Position numbers and translations under genes: made by a program. From Ceratopteris richardii (Eukaryota; Streptophyta; Polypodiopsida; Polypodiales; Pteridaceae), in NCBI GenBank assembly GCA_020310875.1, contig CM035406.1:228250012-228314011 (forward strand): a stretch of DNA of 64,000 bases. The letters run 5' to 3'. The notes beneath the pieces are model-generated. The model did not search any database, was not told the DNA's origin, and saw only the letters and a list, made by a program, of their open reading frames with translations. Positions 11,161 through 22,477 of the stretch are shown here, in pieces (the stretch's first letter is position 1; each line of letters begins with the position of its first letter).

Positions 11161-12235
11161 ACCAATCTGAATCAGCCTCACTCACAACCATACATTTAGA
11201 ATGTAAAGAAGCATCATAATGACATGTAACAACACATGCCCAAAAATCTTGAGCCATGTTAGCATCATCATTCTTTGCATCTGCTGAAATTTCAGCAATA
11301 GACATGCCGGATTCCTTCTTCTTTTCATTGCCTTTAGCAAGCTTTCTACACTCATCAATAGTATGACCAGCCTTCCGAAAATATTTGCATCTCTTCTTCT
11401 TTTGCAAATCACCATCATTAGAGGAATGAGTGGAAGAGGAAGCTCGAGGCTTTGGTTTTGATGAACCCAAAGCTGAACCATACTTGCTTTTCCCCTTTTG
11501 TGAGATAGCATGTGCTTGCGTTCCCTCAATCAACCACTCCTATTCACTCTAGATTGTTCTTCTTGCAAAAGAAGAGACACAACCTCATCAAATGCATACA
11601 TATTAGGATTTCCTTTTGCAACCAAACAGAGTGTAGTAGCAAAGCTTTGAAAAGATCCCGGTAATCCTTTCAACAATGTAGAAATGAATGATGCATCCGG
11701 AATGATCTCATCTATGTTTGCCAATTTCTCTTTCAAATCCTTGATGCGTATCACATACACATCCACCGACTCATTTTCACCATACATACATCCTCAAGTT
11801 GTTTCCTCAAGTTGTTTCCTCAAGTTGTTTCCTCAAGTATGCAACACGTGCTTCATTACGCACGGCATACAAATAAGCAAGAGTGTCCCATGCCTATCTC
11901 AATGTAGAACATGACCGAATGTGTGGAACTATATGACGCTTCACTGAAAGTGCAATCAAAGCATGAGCTTGAGAATCTTTTCCATCCCATCTAAGCTGCT
12001 CCTATGTAGGTGGAGAAGGAGAAACCACTGTACTCGAAGAAGAAGCTCCATCTGTGATAGTAGACTGTGAAGTTGAAGCATTTGCTGGTCTTTGATCTAC
12101 ATCTGCCAATATGTTCCAAAGTTGTTTTGCAACAAGAACATGCTTCATCATGTAAGACCACATCGGATAGTTGGTCCCATCAAGCTTATCTTCAGCTTGA
12201 AGCATGCTAAACAAGTCATTTCTGCCGCCATTTCA
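11036..12235 (-). pseudogene. copia D gag with zinc-knuckle region and protease start
   Basis: Gag starts near 12214 with MFSMLQAEDKLDGTNYPMWS, the UBN2-type copia gag opening. ENESVDVYVIRIKDLKEKL and DEIIPDASFISTLLKGLPGS follow, then a zinc-knuckle-like RCKYFRKAGHTIDECRKL. The protease active-site block WFFDSGASNHITS is near 11150. A 13-bp unit is tandemly repeated near 11792-11838. The equivalent gag opening in element C reads VVEDKLDGINDPLWPYMM. It is a fossil with several breaks. Confidence 0.85.
11792..11838. repeat. 13-bp tandem repeat inside copia D gag
   Basis: The unit CCTCAAGTTGTTT is repeated head to tail about three and a half times. Confidence 0.9.
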
Positions 12236-12497
12236 CTAAGGAACAAGAATGTGACAAAATCTTCACTTCGAAGAAAGCTGAAATGAGTGCTGAAATTTCA
12301 GCTCAATAACCGTCACTCTGATGGCGATTATGACTGCACGAATGGCTTCGAAATGTGGGTAAAACCACAGCGCACTTGGTGGAAATGTTTCTTGGCTGCT
12401 GAAATTCACAGTTCTATGCTCCGAAGTCGATTTGCACTATTAGAAGCGTGCGTGCGCCGCGACGCAAAAAACCAAAACTTGAGAAGAAGCTGAACCC

Positions 12498-12509
12498 GCT
12501 CTGATACCA
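12498..12509 (-). other. Primer binding site of copia D (initiator Met tRNA)
   Basis: The minus strand reads TGGTATCAGAGC, an exact match to the usual plant initiator-Met-tRNA primer site. It sits about 9 bp inside the LTR end, which fixes both the orientation and the identity of the 5' LTR. Confidence 0.9.
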
Positions 12510-12517
12510 CTCTTAGG

Positions 12518-12705
12518 TGTGGATAGAAGTGCAAGAGACACACAAGAAGCACACACAAGGAGAACAAACGCAGCAAGACACACGGAGAAGACGATGGTTG
12601 GAATAGCTCTCTCTATTGATGATGAACTCAACTGAAGTAAGAGCTGAGTAATATCCCTAAGTACAAAGTACCACCACATATGAGAGTATCAAGTATGTGG
12701 TAACA
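12518..12705 (-). repeat. 5' LTR of copia D (about 188 bp)
   Basis: On the minus strand the LTR runs from TGTTACCACATACTTG to TATCCACA, just before the primer site. It is short but has TG...CA ends. Its upper edge abuts the truncated LTR P copy 3. No second copy is in the window, so no age can be read. Confidence 0.65.
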
Positions 12706-12710
12706 TGGGG

Positions 12711-12954
12711 AAAAAACCTCTAGCCAGACCTAGTGTCCGGCCTAGTTAAAAATTAGGTTCCAAGGCTTATTGGAGGTCTCAAATGGAGTCTAAAAATTAT
12801 GAAAATTAAGAGGATGATACTTCTAATACTTCTCAAGCTGGAGGACTCCTTGGCTTGAACAAAATGTAGTTGCAAAAATGAAAAACAGTATTTACAATGG
12901 TTTTCACTGATAAGAATCACTATTTGTATAGGGATTTCTTCTAAAAATTTGACA
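12711..12954 (-). repeat. Gypsy-type LTR P, copy 3 (partial)
   Basis: On the minus strand it starts at TGTCAAATTTTTAGAAGAAA and matches copy 2 through TTTTTAACTAGGCCGGACAC. It stops near 12711, where the copia D LTR begins. Only the first half of the LTR is present. Confidence 0.65.
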
Positions 12955-12969
12955 TGTACTTCTTGGAGA

Positions 12970-13215
12970 TCCGTATGTCCTTCTTCTTGCATGTCTCAAA
13001 AAGTCTCGGACGCTCGCATATATCCGTGGCCACTAGTAGACTTCCCTAGTCTTTTCATATGTGGCATAAAATCTGTAGTGATCTACCCATAAGGTCTCAT
13101 GTATCTCTCTTATGACCTTGCTCTAAATATTCTTATTATTCAGTACACATGGATTCTTTATCTTACCTTGGGTGTGTCGCCAAATAAGTCCATCCTTCAA
13201 GAAGAAGTTGTAAGA
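12970..13215 (-). pseudogene. Gypsy integrase zinc-binding fragment
   Basis: The minus strand shows FFLKDGLIWRHTQGKIKNPC, then VIREIHETLWVDHYRFYATY and WPRIYASVRDFLRHA. This resembles the N-terminal zinc-binding region of Ty3/gypsy integrase, with paired His and a Y.WP block. It runs directly into LTR P copy 3. It is heavily decayed and is a fossil. Confidence 0.5.
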
Positions 13216-13295
13216 CTTTTTTGTGATGGACCTATAATCGTTTTTGGATGCCTAAGGAAGGTTTAAGTCAACTCACTTAATTTCATATGTCTTTC

Positions 13296-13525
13296 TATTG
13301 GAGTTTAAGGTCTACAAAAGCACATGAACAACACAAGGAAGAAGAAGAAGCTTGGAGCCTAACACACAATACTAAAAGTATTACCCAAAGAATGTACAAA
13401 ATTAAGTGATCCATTAGGGTTATAAGCGTATATACAAGCCAAAGAAAAAAAAACTTGTTAAGGGGGAAAAACTGCCATAGCTGTCCTAGTGTGTTCACAC
13501 ATATCACTATCAAAATATATCAAAA
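13296..13525 (-). repeat. 3' LTR of copia B
   Basis: This is about 230 bp and aligns with 2806-3037. The block GTGTGAACACACTAG is conserved. The ends have drifted from TGTTG and CAACA. Confidence 0.75.
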
Positions 13526-13559
13526 AATCCCCTCTAGGAGTGATGTAGTGAACAAGGAA

Positions 13560-14752
13560 GTGACACTCATGCATAAGGAAGTGCCAAGCTATGTGGAATC
13601 AATCCACAGCGAAAAGCTTCAAACTTCTCCCAAGGCAGAGCCTTTGTGAAAAGGTTTGCAACGTTCTCCTGTGTGGGCACATATGCAAAACTAATCTCTC
13701 CAACAGAGAACCTCTCCCTGATATAATGATAGTGCACCTCTATGTGCTTAGTGCGAGCATGGAGAACAGGGTTCCTTGCAACTACCAATGCACTTTGACT
13801 GGCAGTGAAGATGGTGGTGGCAGAAGACTGACCAGCACCAAATCAGCCATAAAGCATCTGAGCCACACACACTCAATAGTCATTATGAAAGTTTCCCTAT
13901 ACTCAGCCTCACAACTAGAAGTGGCCATAGTAGGCTACTTCTTTCTCAACCAAGATATGCATGAGCTACCAAGCATGAAGCAAAACCCACTGGTGGACAC
14001 AAGAGTGTCATAGCAACTAGCCTAGTTAGATTTAGAAAAAGCATGTAAATCTGGTGGTAGTGATCCCCCTTGGGATAAAACAATCCACGAAGTTGGGTAC
14101 CACTCAAGTAGCAAAAGATACACTTAATTGCCTACCAATGCTTGACACATGGGCAATGCATAAACCTTCTCATCTATGAAACAACAAACTAAATATCTGG
14201 CCGAGTAATGCATAAATAAATCAAGCATCCAACAGCATGTTGATAGAGAACAACATCAAATGCATCTCCAACATTATGCAGACTCAATCATAAACCTGTT
14301 TCCATAGGAGTGGCAATAGTTTTGCAATCTTCAAGGCCAAAACTCTGCAATAAAGTTTTAATATATATTTTTTTGACACAAAGATATTCCACCATCAAAC
14401 TGCATAAAGTAAATGCCCAAATAATGATGCAGATGCCCCAAATCTAACATCTCAAATGAGGCATGTAGGTCAGCCTTAAAATCAAAAATATGTCTTTCAT
14501 TAAGACCAGTGAGTAGCATGTCACCAACATAAACAACAATAATCAGAAACACATCATTTGCATGCTTAACATATAAGGTGCTCTTAATTAGAGTGTTCTC
14601 AAAACCATGTGCAATCAAGTAGGCATGTATTTTTTCATACCAAGCATGTGGTGCTTGCTTCAAACCATATAATGCAACCTGCACATTTTGTTTTCATGCC
14701 CTTTCTACACAAAACCACGGGGTTGAAAAATATACACTTCTTCATGCAAGCA
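13560..14752 (-). pseudogene. copia B reverse transcriptase-RNase H remains
   Basis: ARNPVLHARTKHIEVHYHYI and AYVPTQENVANLFTKALPWE mark the RNase H end. The RT part shows ALYGLKQAPHAWYEKIHAYL and LHHYLGIYFMQFDGGISL. The pieces match element A closely. It is a fossil with many breaks. Confidence 0.85.
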
Positions 14753-14759
14753 TTACCAA

Positions 14760-16318
14760 GTGATAGTTATGAAAAATATCTGAGAGTGTCTGATGACCCT
14801 ATGCTGAGAAGATGAGAGGTTATAGGGAATCACTTTACTAAGGAGATTGTTAAGTAGATAAAGTTTAGAGAGAGATTATTTCTTAGAAAAAAGAGAAATA
14901 AAAGCTCATTGAATTTATCAAGAAACATGCACTTTTTCCAAATGAGATAGGTTGTGTGAGCAAGTTTTGCCCATGATTGTCTTCATAGTGCCACATATAC
15001 CATGGAATATTCAACCTATACCAATCCCAAAGGCTCATTCATAGTGCCAAAGAAGAATGGGAAACTTCCTTTCATCCAGAATTTGCAACTTGTAAATAAA
15101 GTCACGATCAGAAATGTAAGGACATGAACTATAGTAGATGAGTTTTTGAAAGCATTCATTGGGCATTCCATCTACTCCATGGATGATTTGTATTCAGGGT
15201 ATGAACAATTTTAGTTGCCTATTGAGAGTAGAGATATTATGATGATCAAGAATCTAGGCCTTGTACGCATGTGTACTTTGCCACAGGGAGCGATGAATTT
15301 TATAGCTCACATGATGAATGCCATGAATCTGGTCCTACATGACTTCATAACTTCAGTGATTATGCCTTTTATCGATGATATTCTAATAAAAGGATGTGAG
15401 AAAAGAGTGAAAGATGAGACTTTATATGCTTCTTATTGTAGGAAATTTGTTAGCGACCATATCTCTAACTATGAGAAAAATTTTGAGAGATTTGAAGAGG
15501 TACGGTTGGCATTTTCTCTAGAGAAGTCTTTTTTGGATTTGACGAGGTTCTCATTGTAGGACATCTATGTGGACATTATGGCCACAAGCCATGCCCACAA
15601 AAAATTGAGGCCATTAGCAGAATTTCTAAGGTGTGTCATAATGTAAGCAAGGTGAGGAGGTTCTTGGGAGCCTACGTCTTTTGTGCGATCTGGATTCCTC
15701 ACTTCGCTCAGATTGTGAACCCTTTATATGATCACCAAGAAAGAGAAAATAGTTTGTTTGAATAGAAAAAACAGTCAAGAGTAATACGTAAATTGAAGCA
15801 ACTGCTAAATGAAGCCCCAAAGTTGAAGCGTATTGATTATTCAGGTCAAAAGCCTATCACTTTGACTGTTGAGACTAGTCCTATTGGTATAGCTTGGGCA
15901 TAGGTGAAGATCTTCACTTTGGCGCAAAGATATTGCATGGCACTCAGAGATAATATGCATAGATAAAAAGAGAATTGTGGGGATTAGTGACTACTTTAAA
16001 ATCTGATAATGAATATTCATTGGAGTGAGTGTTATTGGAGAAACTAACTGTCTTCCACTGATTGGTATGATAGCAAATTGTTCTTCTCCCGATATTAATG
16101 CTTAGGTGGATCTCATATATGAAGTTTATTAATCCCGTTTTTGTTCACATATCTAGAAAGATAAACACAATTGCTAATATGCTCTCAAGAGAAAAATTTG
16201 ATGATGATTCTAATGACGATGATGATGATATAGAAAGAGAAACAAACATGATGAGATATGATCCACTAGTGTATGTTTATGAGCGATTCCACGAGAGTGA
16301 GTATGATGGAGAATGGAA
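14760..16318 (+). pseudogene. Ty3/gypsy fragment H: reverse transcriptase-RNase H
   Basis: GLVRMCTLPQGAMNFIAHMM, followed by NAMNLVLHDFI and the polymerase block MPFIDDILIKG, identifies a gypsy-type RT. Near 16098-16310 RWISYMKFINPVFVHISRKI, with NTIANMLSRE and EYDGEW, is the end of the gypsy RNase H region. The intervening sequence is decayed with many breaks. On the right it meets the LTR of copia C, and on the left copia B. No LTR can be assigned to it. Confidence 0.75.
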
Positions 16319-16320
16319 TC

Positions 16321-16535
16321 TGGTAGTGATGTGTGTGAACACACTAGGACTATCAGGTACTTTTTTCCCTCTTTAGGAGGTTTCTTTCCCCCTCCCCCCC
16401 TTGTATATATGCCTATAACCCTATGGATCACTTGTATATTCTCTAGTTAATACATTCACTATTGTGTGTTGTGCTCCACGTTTTTTCTTGTTCCTTGTAC
16501 TATTCATGTGCTTCCACAAACCTTAAACTCCAACA
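16321..16535 (+). repeat. LTR of copia C
   Basis: It aligns with the copia A LTR from GGTAGTGATGTGTGTGAACA to the CAACA end. Because a primer site follows, this is a 5' LTR, whereas the A and B copies are 3' LTRs. Confidence 0.8.
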
Positions 16536-16537
16536 AC

Positions 16538-16549
16538 TGGTATGAGGGC
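16538..16549 (+). other. Primer binding site of copia C (drifted Met-tRNA type)
   Basis: TGGTATGAGGGC lies 2 bp after the LTR end and matches the usual TGGTATCAGAGC at 10 of 12 positions. Confidence 0.65.
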
Positions 16550-17165
16550 AAGTCACTGCTTCATCTAGGGTGTCCTTGACACCTCTCTAGTCAGAATCTT
16601 AGAATTACACAAAAATTAGTTAGCATACTCAGGATGATTAGGATTTTAAAATAGCTTTGCTTTATGTTGTCAAAGTCATTATCTAAGCTCGTTTTGGCCT
16701 CCAAATACACTATCATAGTGTCTATGTAGGAAATTTTATCTTTTTGTGCCAAAGATATATACAAGTTTCCGTTCAACAGTATAAGCTCCTCAGAGTTTGT
16801 TACAGGTTTAGTGGAACTCAATTGGGTAGCTCTATTCAACTTTTTGAGATACATTCATTTTTTTGCATCAGGGTATTTAAGTTAGTGGCCATGGCTAAAA
16901 ACAGTGATGTATTTTGTATGTTGGTTGTTGAGGATAAGTTGGATGGTATCAATGACCCATTATGGCCTTATATGATGTATCATGTATTGGTTGCAAAAGA
17001 ACTATGGAATATTATGCAGGGTGTTGAAAAACATCCTATTACACTTGCAAATATAGTTACTGAAGGTGATGCAAATGACATTCAAGATGGTGATATTCTT
17101 TAGGTTCATGTTCGTGTTTGGTTCCTACTGCACCTACTGTAGAGCAACTTTGTTGGGATGGCAAT

Positions 17166-18894
17166 GATGCTCAATGTTGACAGGAGGGAAAATGCAGAAA
17201 TATGTGCTCAGTCAGACATTGAAGTTGCTGAGTTGGAATGTGCTGACTCGGAATTGTATTGAGTCTGTATTTTGCTCACTCTGCATTTTAATAGACAGTT
17301 ACTAATTTGTTAGTTCTTCATGTTGGGTGATTTTTTGTTGTTGTTTTCTTGTTGTGCAAGTATCAAAAGGGAAGAAGAAGGGTCTTTCAAGAAGATTGAG
17401 AGAAGAAAGAAGGCAAAGAGCCTAGAGAAAGTCGAAAGGTCTGTGCTTTACGTGTGTGTGCAGACTGAAACACAATTCAGGCCTTATGAAATAAATGGGT
17501 GGTACAAATCCTTCCCTATATAAATATATGGTAAAAATGTACATAAGTTTATCTCCTTCACTTATGCTAGGGTGGTAAATTTGTTTTGTTTCTATCCTTC
17601 CCTAAATTAAAGTCAAATGGTGTTTGTTATTGATGTAGTAGTTGTTGTTGTTGATTGATCTTGAATCCATCCTCAAGTTCTTTGTTTGGTTGTTTGGCAT
17701 GTTCTTGGTTGTTGCCATTTTGTTCACTTTTGTCATGTTTAAGAGACGCATATACATACAACTCAAAGATCACTTGGGAAAGGTCCTCTCAACATGAGAG
17801 GATGTCTAATTCTCATCATAAAACAAAATGGAAAATGGCATATTCAAACCTAAGGAGATAGGAGTGATTATATAGCATTAGGGGATTTTGGGCACATATC
17901 ATGGTCATTTGATGGTATTCCAAATCCATTGTGGGAGCATTCATAATTTACAAGATAATATGAATATTAGTACTAATTAATTGTATCAATTTTTGGTCTC
18001 TCAATATGTACATTAGCTAGTTGAAACTTTAGATGAGTTGGACAAATTGCAGGTTTTTTGCATTTTTCGATTGTATAGTTAACAAAACAAAAAATCTGGA
18101 AGATTTTTTCTAGAGTCTCCTATGCAAAATGAGCATATGAAGAATGTCAAAATCTCATAAAACGGCAAGTATTGACATGTAAACCTGCATCGTGAATCAT
18201 TGACTCCACTGCATATAATCAGTTAACAGAAAGAAGCCAACTAGGCTTATCAAGCACCTATGAACAACTAGCATACATCTCCTATGGGGAGGTTGGGTAC
18301 GTCTTCCACCTAAGTCAACAAAGAGACCCTGACATTTGGGTGTCTCCCAATTAAGAAAAACTCACCACGACCCTCTTTATCAATGTCAAAAGCTTTATGC
18401 AAATATGTAATCACTATATCAATGACCACATCGATGTACATAAGCGATATCCACAGAAGATGTACATAGTGTGTATGTACTCAATATATGTAGTAAAATG
18501 GTGTTGAAAGGTTGAATTCATAGCCCAAACACTATCCAACAACACTTGCAAGTGTTTGTCAACTATTCTCTTTAGGCTCGAAAAACCTCCATAAACTTAT
18601 AGTGGTTGTTCCCACCACAATTGAAACCTTTCAAGAAACTTGTATATTTGCTAGTGAGGCTGAAAACGCTTCAAAGCTGGATATTTGTTGTCAAGGAAGT
18701 ACAAAGAAAACTCTTCTTGATGTTCTTGAACTTGTATAAAGAGAACTGTGCATGAAAATACTCCAAAATGCCTTCAAGAAGCACCCCAAGAATGCTTCAA
18801 AACAGGCTTTGAAAGCAAAGAATGAAGCTTTGAGGGCCCAAAATATGTTCAAGGTAATGTGAAACTTAATCTTTCCCCTTTCTCAAGCACCACA
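17166..18894. other. No gene recognised
   Basis: This is low-GC sequence with only short frames. A Lys/Arg/Glu-rich frame at 17320-17523 has no recognisable motif and is probably chance. No LTR pair, terminal inverted repeat or RNA gene was seen. Confidence 0.45.
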
Positions 18895-19050
18895 AAAGTG
18901 TAGCTTAGCGGCAAGAGATTTTCAGTTAAGCGAGAAGCTCCAGGGGGAACAATACTAGGATGGCTGACCTCCCAAGAAGTGTCAGGAACCTTTGTCTTCC
19001 TCGATCATTGATATCCTCCCTCGTGCATAGCCAACGGTGCCAATAGTGAC
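18895..19050 (+). repeat. Short RNA-derived repeat, copy 1
   Basis: The 5S-like core is preceded by TAGCTTAGCGGCAAGAG, which resembles a Pol III box A. It is followed near 19019 by CTCGTGCATAGCCAACGG. The same trailing block recurs at 54655-54680 behind a tRNA-like box B, suggesting two members of a short repeat group with different heads. Confidence 0.35.
18922..18990 (+). ncRNA. 5S rRNA-like fragment (5S-derived repeat)
   Basis: CAGTTAAGCG (18923) is followed about 25 nt later by TACTAGGATGGCTGACCTCC (18953). These match the plant 5S rRNA internal promoter: box A (AGTTAAGCG), the intermediate element and box C (GGATGGGTGACC). The spacing differs by about 3 nt from genuine 5S, and the first half of 5S is absent, so this is a derived copy. 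Cassandra TRIM elements carry such 5S segments in their LTRs, which is one explanation. A 5S-derived SINE is another. Confidence 0.55.
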
Positions 19051-19206
19051 TTCGATGACTCAGATGACAAGGTATGCCAATGTCTATGGCTTGGTCATTT
19101 CCTTATTTGTAAGCCTTGGAGAAAGTTACGACTTAGAGAAAGCCTTGGGTGGGTGGGCGGGTGCTCGCTTTGCTCGCACAAAAGGAACAAAGCTTTTGTG
19201 TCTGAA

Positions 19207-19220
19207 TGCTCTGATATCAA
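19207..19220 (-). other. Primer binding site next to the 19.2 kb LTR
   Basis: The minus strand reads TTGATATCAGAGCA, one mismatch from the usual TGGTATCAGAGC core. It directly touches the LTR end, so 19221-19502 is a 5' LTR on the minus strand. Confidence 0.75.
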
Positions 19221-19502
19221 TGAAGCATTTTGATGGTGATGCACCACTGTGGACTCTCCCTCTTGAGAGCTAGACCCTTGAAGTAGAAAACAAGGTTCCA
19301 TATGCTGCACACAATACTCTACACAAAGGCTATAGAATACACAAAAAACACATAGTACAAACAAACACATATTTCTTAGGTCATACAAATGCAGTCAAAC
19401 TTCTAGTCTATGGCTAACTAGGCTACTATATGTTTTATTAAGGAACATATATAAAAGTGTCTGATAGCCATTTGGCCTTTCACATGGACACTAATGGTAA
19501 CA
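19221..19502 (-). repeat. 5' LTR of a second copia E-family element (about 282 bp)
   Basis: On the minus strand it begins TGTTA and ends GCTTCA. It aligns with the copia E 3' LTR at 20881-21177 over the AGAATACACAAAAAACACA, TACTATATGTTTTATTAA and GCCATTTGGCC blocks. No internal region of this copy could be recognised below its primer site. It has diverged clearly from the E LTR. Confidence 0.75.
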
Positions 19503-20880
19503 TAACATCACTAGAGTGACATAAGTCAACATGATGTTTTTGTTGTGGAGTAAGAAAATGAAAAACAAGTGGTGAGTGTCAAATTAAGTAAACTTGATCA
19601 TACTATAATGGAGGTAGTAGACCATAAAATCCTTTGAATAATAGAACAAAGTCCCATAGAAAAGTGACTCCAAACCCATCTAGAACTAAATGATAGATTT
19701 TCCCTCATGCCACTCTAGGTCTTTCTAACCTTGATTCTAATCACAAGTAATAGTTTTTAATTTAACTACCTTGTATCCTATGTAAACCCATCATCTTATC
19801 TCACATAAAGGAATTTCTTGTCTGTAGAATGAAATCCCTACGTTCCACTAATCGAGTATTCCTTGGTTTGTCATCCATAACTTTTGGACTAGGTTCTATT
19901 GGAAGAGCATCAAATAGCACTAATGCAAACTCTTATTTTTTCTCTTCCTTCTAGTTTGCCATATGAATGCAAAAGCATTCTTTCCCAAGATTCAGATAAT
20001 CCATAAGTATCCAATCCCCTAATTGATGCTCAATCATCATCATCCTCATGATAAACTATCAACTAAAATTTTGGTAACCCAAAAGTTCATATTTATCCCT
20101 AACTCCTAATAACCCTAAAGAGAAAAGTCACCACTGATCCCTAGTCTCTCTAATGCTAACAACTAGAACTACTCATCTAGTTGAAGACCATCATTGGGAC
20201 TAGCTACTTCTCTTTAGAAGTCAGCAAGTGAGACTCAATCTAACCATTGACTATCTGATCTCCCTATTGCCTTTGACAGACACGTTTCACTCTATATAGA
20301 CAATCTAAAGAGTATATAAACTCTTTCCATCTCTTATAAGGAAGAAGTCTCTATCGATGGAATCTATTCCACTTTCCCTTTCCTTTAAAAGACGCATACT
20401 AAATTTCTTTTGCTTAGTTCTCCCTAGAGGAGAACATATAAGCTCTCAAACTATTTCCCTTCCTACTAGTAAGTGGAGATTCAAACTCCGTATGAAGGAA
20501 AAACACTTATGATAATGGATGCAATAAATGTCAAGTAGAGCAATAGCTCTATTTTTAAAGTGCAAACTAAGAGAGATACTCAAAATATCTCTTTTGAGTC
20601 TAGTAGAAATCATACTCTATGGAAGCATAAAATCACTAAACATATCATACACCTAGTTCACATCACAGAGATGGAACTCTCATATATCTTGTCTAGTGGA
20701 TTCTCATGAATCCCATACCACAACTAGACTAGCTTGGTTTAGGTGATTCTAAGATCATCAACCTACCAAGTCAGGTTAGTTCTTAAGTACCAATGTAGGT
20801 ACTTACTAGATTCCCTTACTATATGGCATTTGATCTAACTTCCTCTCGCAACGGAATCCATTGCTCATAAGTGAGCTGAG
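19503..20880. other. No gene recognised between two E-family LTRs
   Basis: This is AT-rich sequence with no open frame of note. It lies between the 5' LTR of one E-family copy and the 3' LTR of another in the same orientation, and may be old flanking or element DNA. No internal motifs were found. Confidence 0.4.
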
Positions 20881-21177
20881 TGAAGTATTGTGATGGTGAT
20901 GCAGCATAGTGGATTCTTCTATTTGAGAGATCCATGATGATAGCCTTGTAGTATAAGATTGAGCTCCAGACACTGCACATAGTACTCCACACAGGGGCTA
21001 TAGAATACACAAAAAACACACAATACACAGAGAGCACGAATACAGATTTCCTAGGTGTTACAAATGAAGTCAAACTTTCAATTTATGGCTGATCAAGCCA
21101 CTATATGTTTTATTAAAGAACATATACAAAAGTGTGCAACGGCCATTTGGCCCTTCACATGGACCCTAACTGTAACA
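20881..21177 (-). repeat. 3' LTR of copia E (about 297 bp)
   Basis: On the minus strand it begins TGTTACAGTTAGGGTCC directly after the polypurine tract and ends ATACTTCA, giving TG...CA ends. A related LTR is at 19221-19502. Confidence 0.82.
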
Positions 21178-21190
21178 ATCTCCCACTCAA
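21178..21190 (-). other. Polypurine tract of copia E
   Basis: The minus strand reads GAGTGGGAGATTG immediately before TGTTACAG. This AGTGGGAGATTG form is common at the 3' end of plant copia elements. Confidence 0.85.
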
Positions 21191-21199
21191 GGCCAATAT

Positions 21200-22472
21200 G
21201 GCCAAAGTGACTATGGGAGAAAAATAAAGAATGATAAAGAATACCCAAATATAAGTATACAAATTATACCTCCCACCTGATGGGCATGTTACACAGTATA
21301 TAAGTAATTTTGTAAGATCATGAATCAAGTAATCCCCACCCCAACAATGTTGAAAGCTATCTTATGGTAGAGCTTTATTCAAAGCATCTAGAGCATTATC
21401 TCAAGTATGAGTCTTCTCAAGAATAATGCACTCAGTGGCTAAGCAGTCTCTAATGAAGTGATAGCTCACCTCAATGTGCTTGGTTTTGGATGGTAGACCG
21501 GATTCTTAGCCAATGGCACTATGACTATCATTGAGCAAATGAGGTACATGCTGAGGTAGACCCATATCGCAAGCAAGATGAGAAATCCACAATGCTTCCT
21601 TAAATACCTTACTTACTGCAACATACTCTGCTTTTATGGTGGAAATAGTTTTACTCGTAGTACCACTCAGATATCTCAAAATCATCTTGGTTGCTTCCCA
21701 ATGATTCTTGCCAAGATTAGACATATATATGCTCACAAATCCCACTACAAGTGCAATGTCTTGTCTTGTAGTTACCATAGCATACATGAGGCTACCAACA
21801 ATAGACTGATAAGAATTTTGATCATGAACTTTTCCTCAATTGATTTGGGGTAATCATCCTTGCTCAATTTCACATATGAAGGTAAAGGTGTACTCAATGA
21901 CTTTCCACCTTGCATATTAAACATGTGCAGTACTTTGGATATGTACTCACTTTGAGATAAGTATATGCATATTTTACTCATACCACGAGTAATGTGCATG
22001 CCAAGAATATGTTTGGCATCCCCTAAATCCTTCATATCAAATGTCTCACTCAACTTCTTTTTGAGAAATGAAAAGTCACAAGATGACTTCCTAGCAATCA
22101 ACATATCATCAACATAAAGTAACAAGCATATCAAGCTTCCACCTAAACATCTCTTTGTGTAAAGAAAATAATCTTCATTGCTTCAAGAATAGCCTTGACA
22201 CTTCATAAAAGCATCAAACTTTTGGTACCATTGTCTAGGGTAATGTTTAAGTCAATATAAGCTCTTCTTTAGCCTACAAACTAGACTTTCTTTGCCACAA
22301 ACTACATAACCCTCCGGTTGTTCCATATAGATCTCCATTCAACAAAGTAGTTTTCACATCCATTTGGACTAGCTCTAAGTCCTCCATTGCAATAAATCCA
22401 AGCAACATACACAAGGTAGTCATCTTGATCACTGTAGAAAATATTTCCTCAAAATCAACACCATGTTGATTA
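21200..22472 (-). pseudogene. copia E RNase H and reverse transcriptase, distal part
   Basis: The RT shows CLLLYVDDMLIARKSSCDF, then FDMKDLGDAKHILGMHITR and YISKVLHMFNMQGGKSLSTP. Further up, VQMDVKTTLLNG and VDFEEIFSTVIKMTTL can be read. RNase H shows IKAEYVAVSKVFKEALWISH and NDSHSAI. The region ends at the insertion point of element F. It is a decayed fossil with several breaks. Confidence 0.85.
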
Positions 22473-22477
22473 AAACC

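Larger units (their letters stand above)
8181..12705 (-). mobile_element. Ty1/copia element D, minus strand, 5' LTR to RNase H (fossil)
   Basis: Reading down the minus strand there is a 5' LTR (12518-12705), an initiator-Met primer site, gag, protease, GAG-pre-integrase, integrase, reverse transcriptase and the start of RNase H. The 3' LTR is not present; the element stops near 8180 against a gypsy fragment. It is a relative of family A, about two thirds identical in the integrase blocks by eye, but it has its own LTR. About six to ten breaks are visible, so it is old. Confidence 0.92.
13296..14752 (-). mobile_element. Ty1/copia element B (family A), 3' part, minus strand
   Basis: This is a second copy of family A. 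On the minus strand it contains part of reverse transcriptase, RNase H and the 3' LTR. It lines up with element A over RT blocks such as LYGLKQAP.AWYEKIHAYLIA, and over the LTR. The 5' part is absent; the homology stops near 14752 against a gypsy fragment. Many breaks suggest it is older than element A. Confidence 0.88.
16321..17165 (+). mobile_element. Ty1/copia element C (family A), LTR, primer site and gag start
   Basis: This is a third family-A copy in plus orientation: most of an LTR (16321-16535), a primer-site-like TGGTATGAGGGC, then a gag start. The gag opens with MAKNSDVFCMLVVEDKLDGI and PLWPYMMYHVLVAKELWNI. Family resemblance is lost beyond about 17165. It is a fossil with a few breaks. 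Confidence 0.78.

Noticed and set aside
17320-17523. Lys/Glu-rich 67-aa ORF
   Set aside because: It is short and low-complexity, has no recognisable motif or neighbours, and occurs in decayed intergenic DNA.
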